The translations under genes and the position numbers were made by a program. 6,032 nucleotides of DNA. It comes from Gammaproteobacteria bacterium (lineage in GTDB: Bacteria > Pseudomonadota > Gammaproteobacteria > Steroidobacterales > GCA-2729495). How positions within the stretch are numbered: the first letter of the stretch is position 1; every line of letters starts with the position of its first letter. Below, one piece after another: positions 5,878-6,032 of this stretch. Under the pieces are notes generated by a model. That model made no database searches, was not told where the DNA came from, and saw only the letters and a program-made list of their open reading frames with translations. The DNA lies in the NCBI GenBank assembly GCA_023383735.1, contig JAHDYN010000114.1:383-6414 (forward strand), given 5' to 3'.

Positions 5878-6032
5878 ACAGATCAGCAGCTTCAGTCCGC
5901 CTGTGGCAGGTTCTCGCCATTGCAGCTGGCATGCTGGTCGGGAGTCCCGCGATGAGCATTGAGGAACCTGCCTATACGGTCCGGCACACCGACGGCAAGA
6001 TCGAATACCGGGAATACGCCGCCTACCTGGTT
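5874..6032 (+). CDS. SOUL-type heme-binding protein, exported, 3'-truncated by the window end
   Basis: Only the first 53 codons are visible. Residues 1-26 form a signal peptide (basic NRSAASVR, hydrophobic VLAIAAGMLVG, likely cleavage after SPA). The mature start reads MSIEEPAYTV, then DGKIEYREYAAYLV, matching the opening of SOUL/heme-binding-protein domains (typically IEEP.Y.V...DG..EIR.Y.PY.VAE). Members of this family bind heme or other tetrapyrroles; the bacterial role is poorly defined. The ATG overlaps the TspO-like stop (ATGA), and no ribosome site is seen just upstream (CTGTCATC), so translation is probably coupled. With the signal peptide it should act in the periplasm or envelope. 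The rest of the domain lies outside the window, so its integrity cannot be judged. Confidence 0.8.
   Translation, partial: MNRSAASVRLWQVLAIAAGMLVGSPAMSIEEPAYTVRHTDGKIEYREYAAYLV

Overview
This GC-rich window looks like chromosomal DNA from a Gram-negative proteobacterium, probably an environmental gammaproteobacterium. The reasons are an RND-type efflux operon, a tRNA-Leu with an encoded CCA end, a secreted protein with a VPLPA-type PEP-CTERM sorting tail, and a TspO-like/SOUL gene pair. The taxonomic placement is inference. All recognisable genes lie on the + strand. No transposase, integrase or CRISPR array is visible.

Positions 1-3874 hold the end of a tripartite efflux operon. It begins inside a periplasmic adaptor (membrane fusion protein) gene, which overlaps by ATGA with a complete inner-membrane RND permease of 1010 residues. 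The permease keeps all five residues equivalent to the AcrB proton relay. The outer-membrane channel and any regulator would lie upstream or elsewhere. Two strong DNA inverted repeats sit inside the permease gene, one of them a perfect 24-bp palindrome.

Positions 3875-4287 contain no convincing protein gene. They hold a 26-bp interrupted dyad (3905-3930), a complete tRNA-Leu(UAA) gene (3990-4078), and a cluster of short stem-loops (4107-4204) that may include a tRNA terminator.

Positions 4288-4956 encode a small exported protein with an N-terminal signal peptide and a C-terminal VPLPA/TM/basic tail. It is therefore a predicted exosortase substrate, although no exosortase is in the window. 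A stem-loop straddles its stop codon.

Positions 5122-6032 hold the most interesting pair. The first gene encodes an enlarged TspO/MBR-like membrane protein: a five-helix tryptophan-rich core plus about three extra C-terminal helices. It overlaps by ATGA with the start of an exported SOUL-type heme-binding protein that runs off the window end. Both families are associated with tetrapyrrole binding, so the pair may form a porphyrin or heme handling unit in the cell envelope. The rest of the window looks ordinary.
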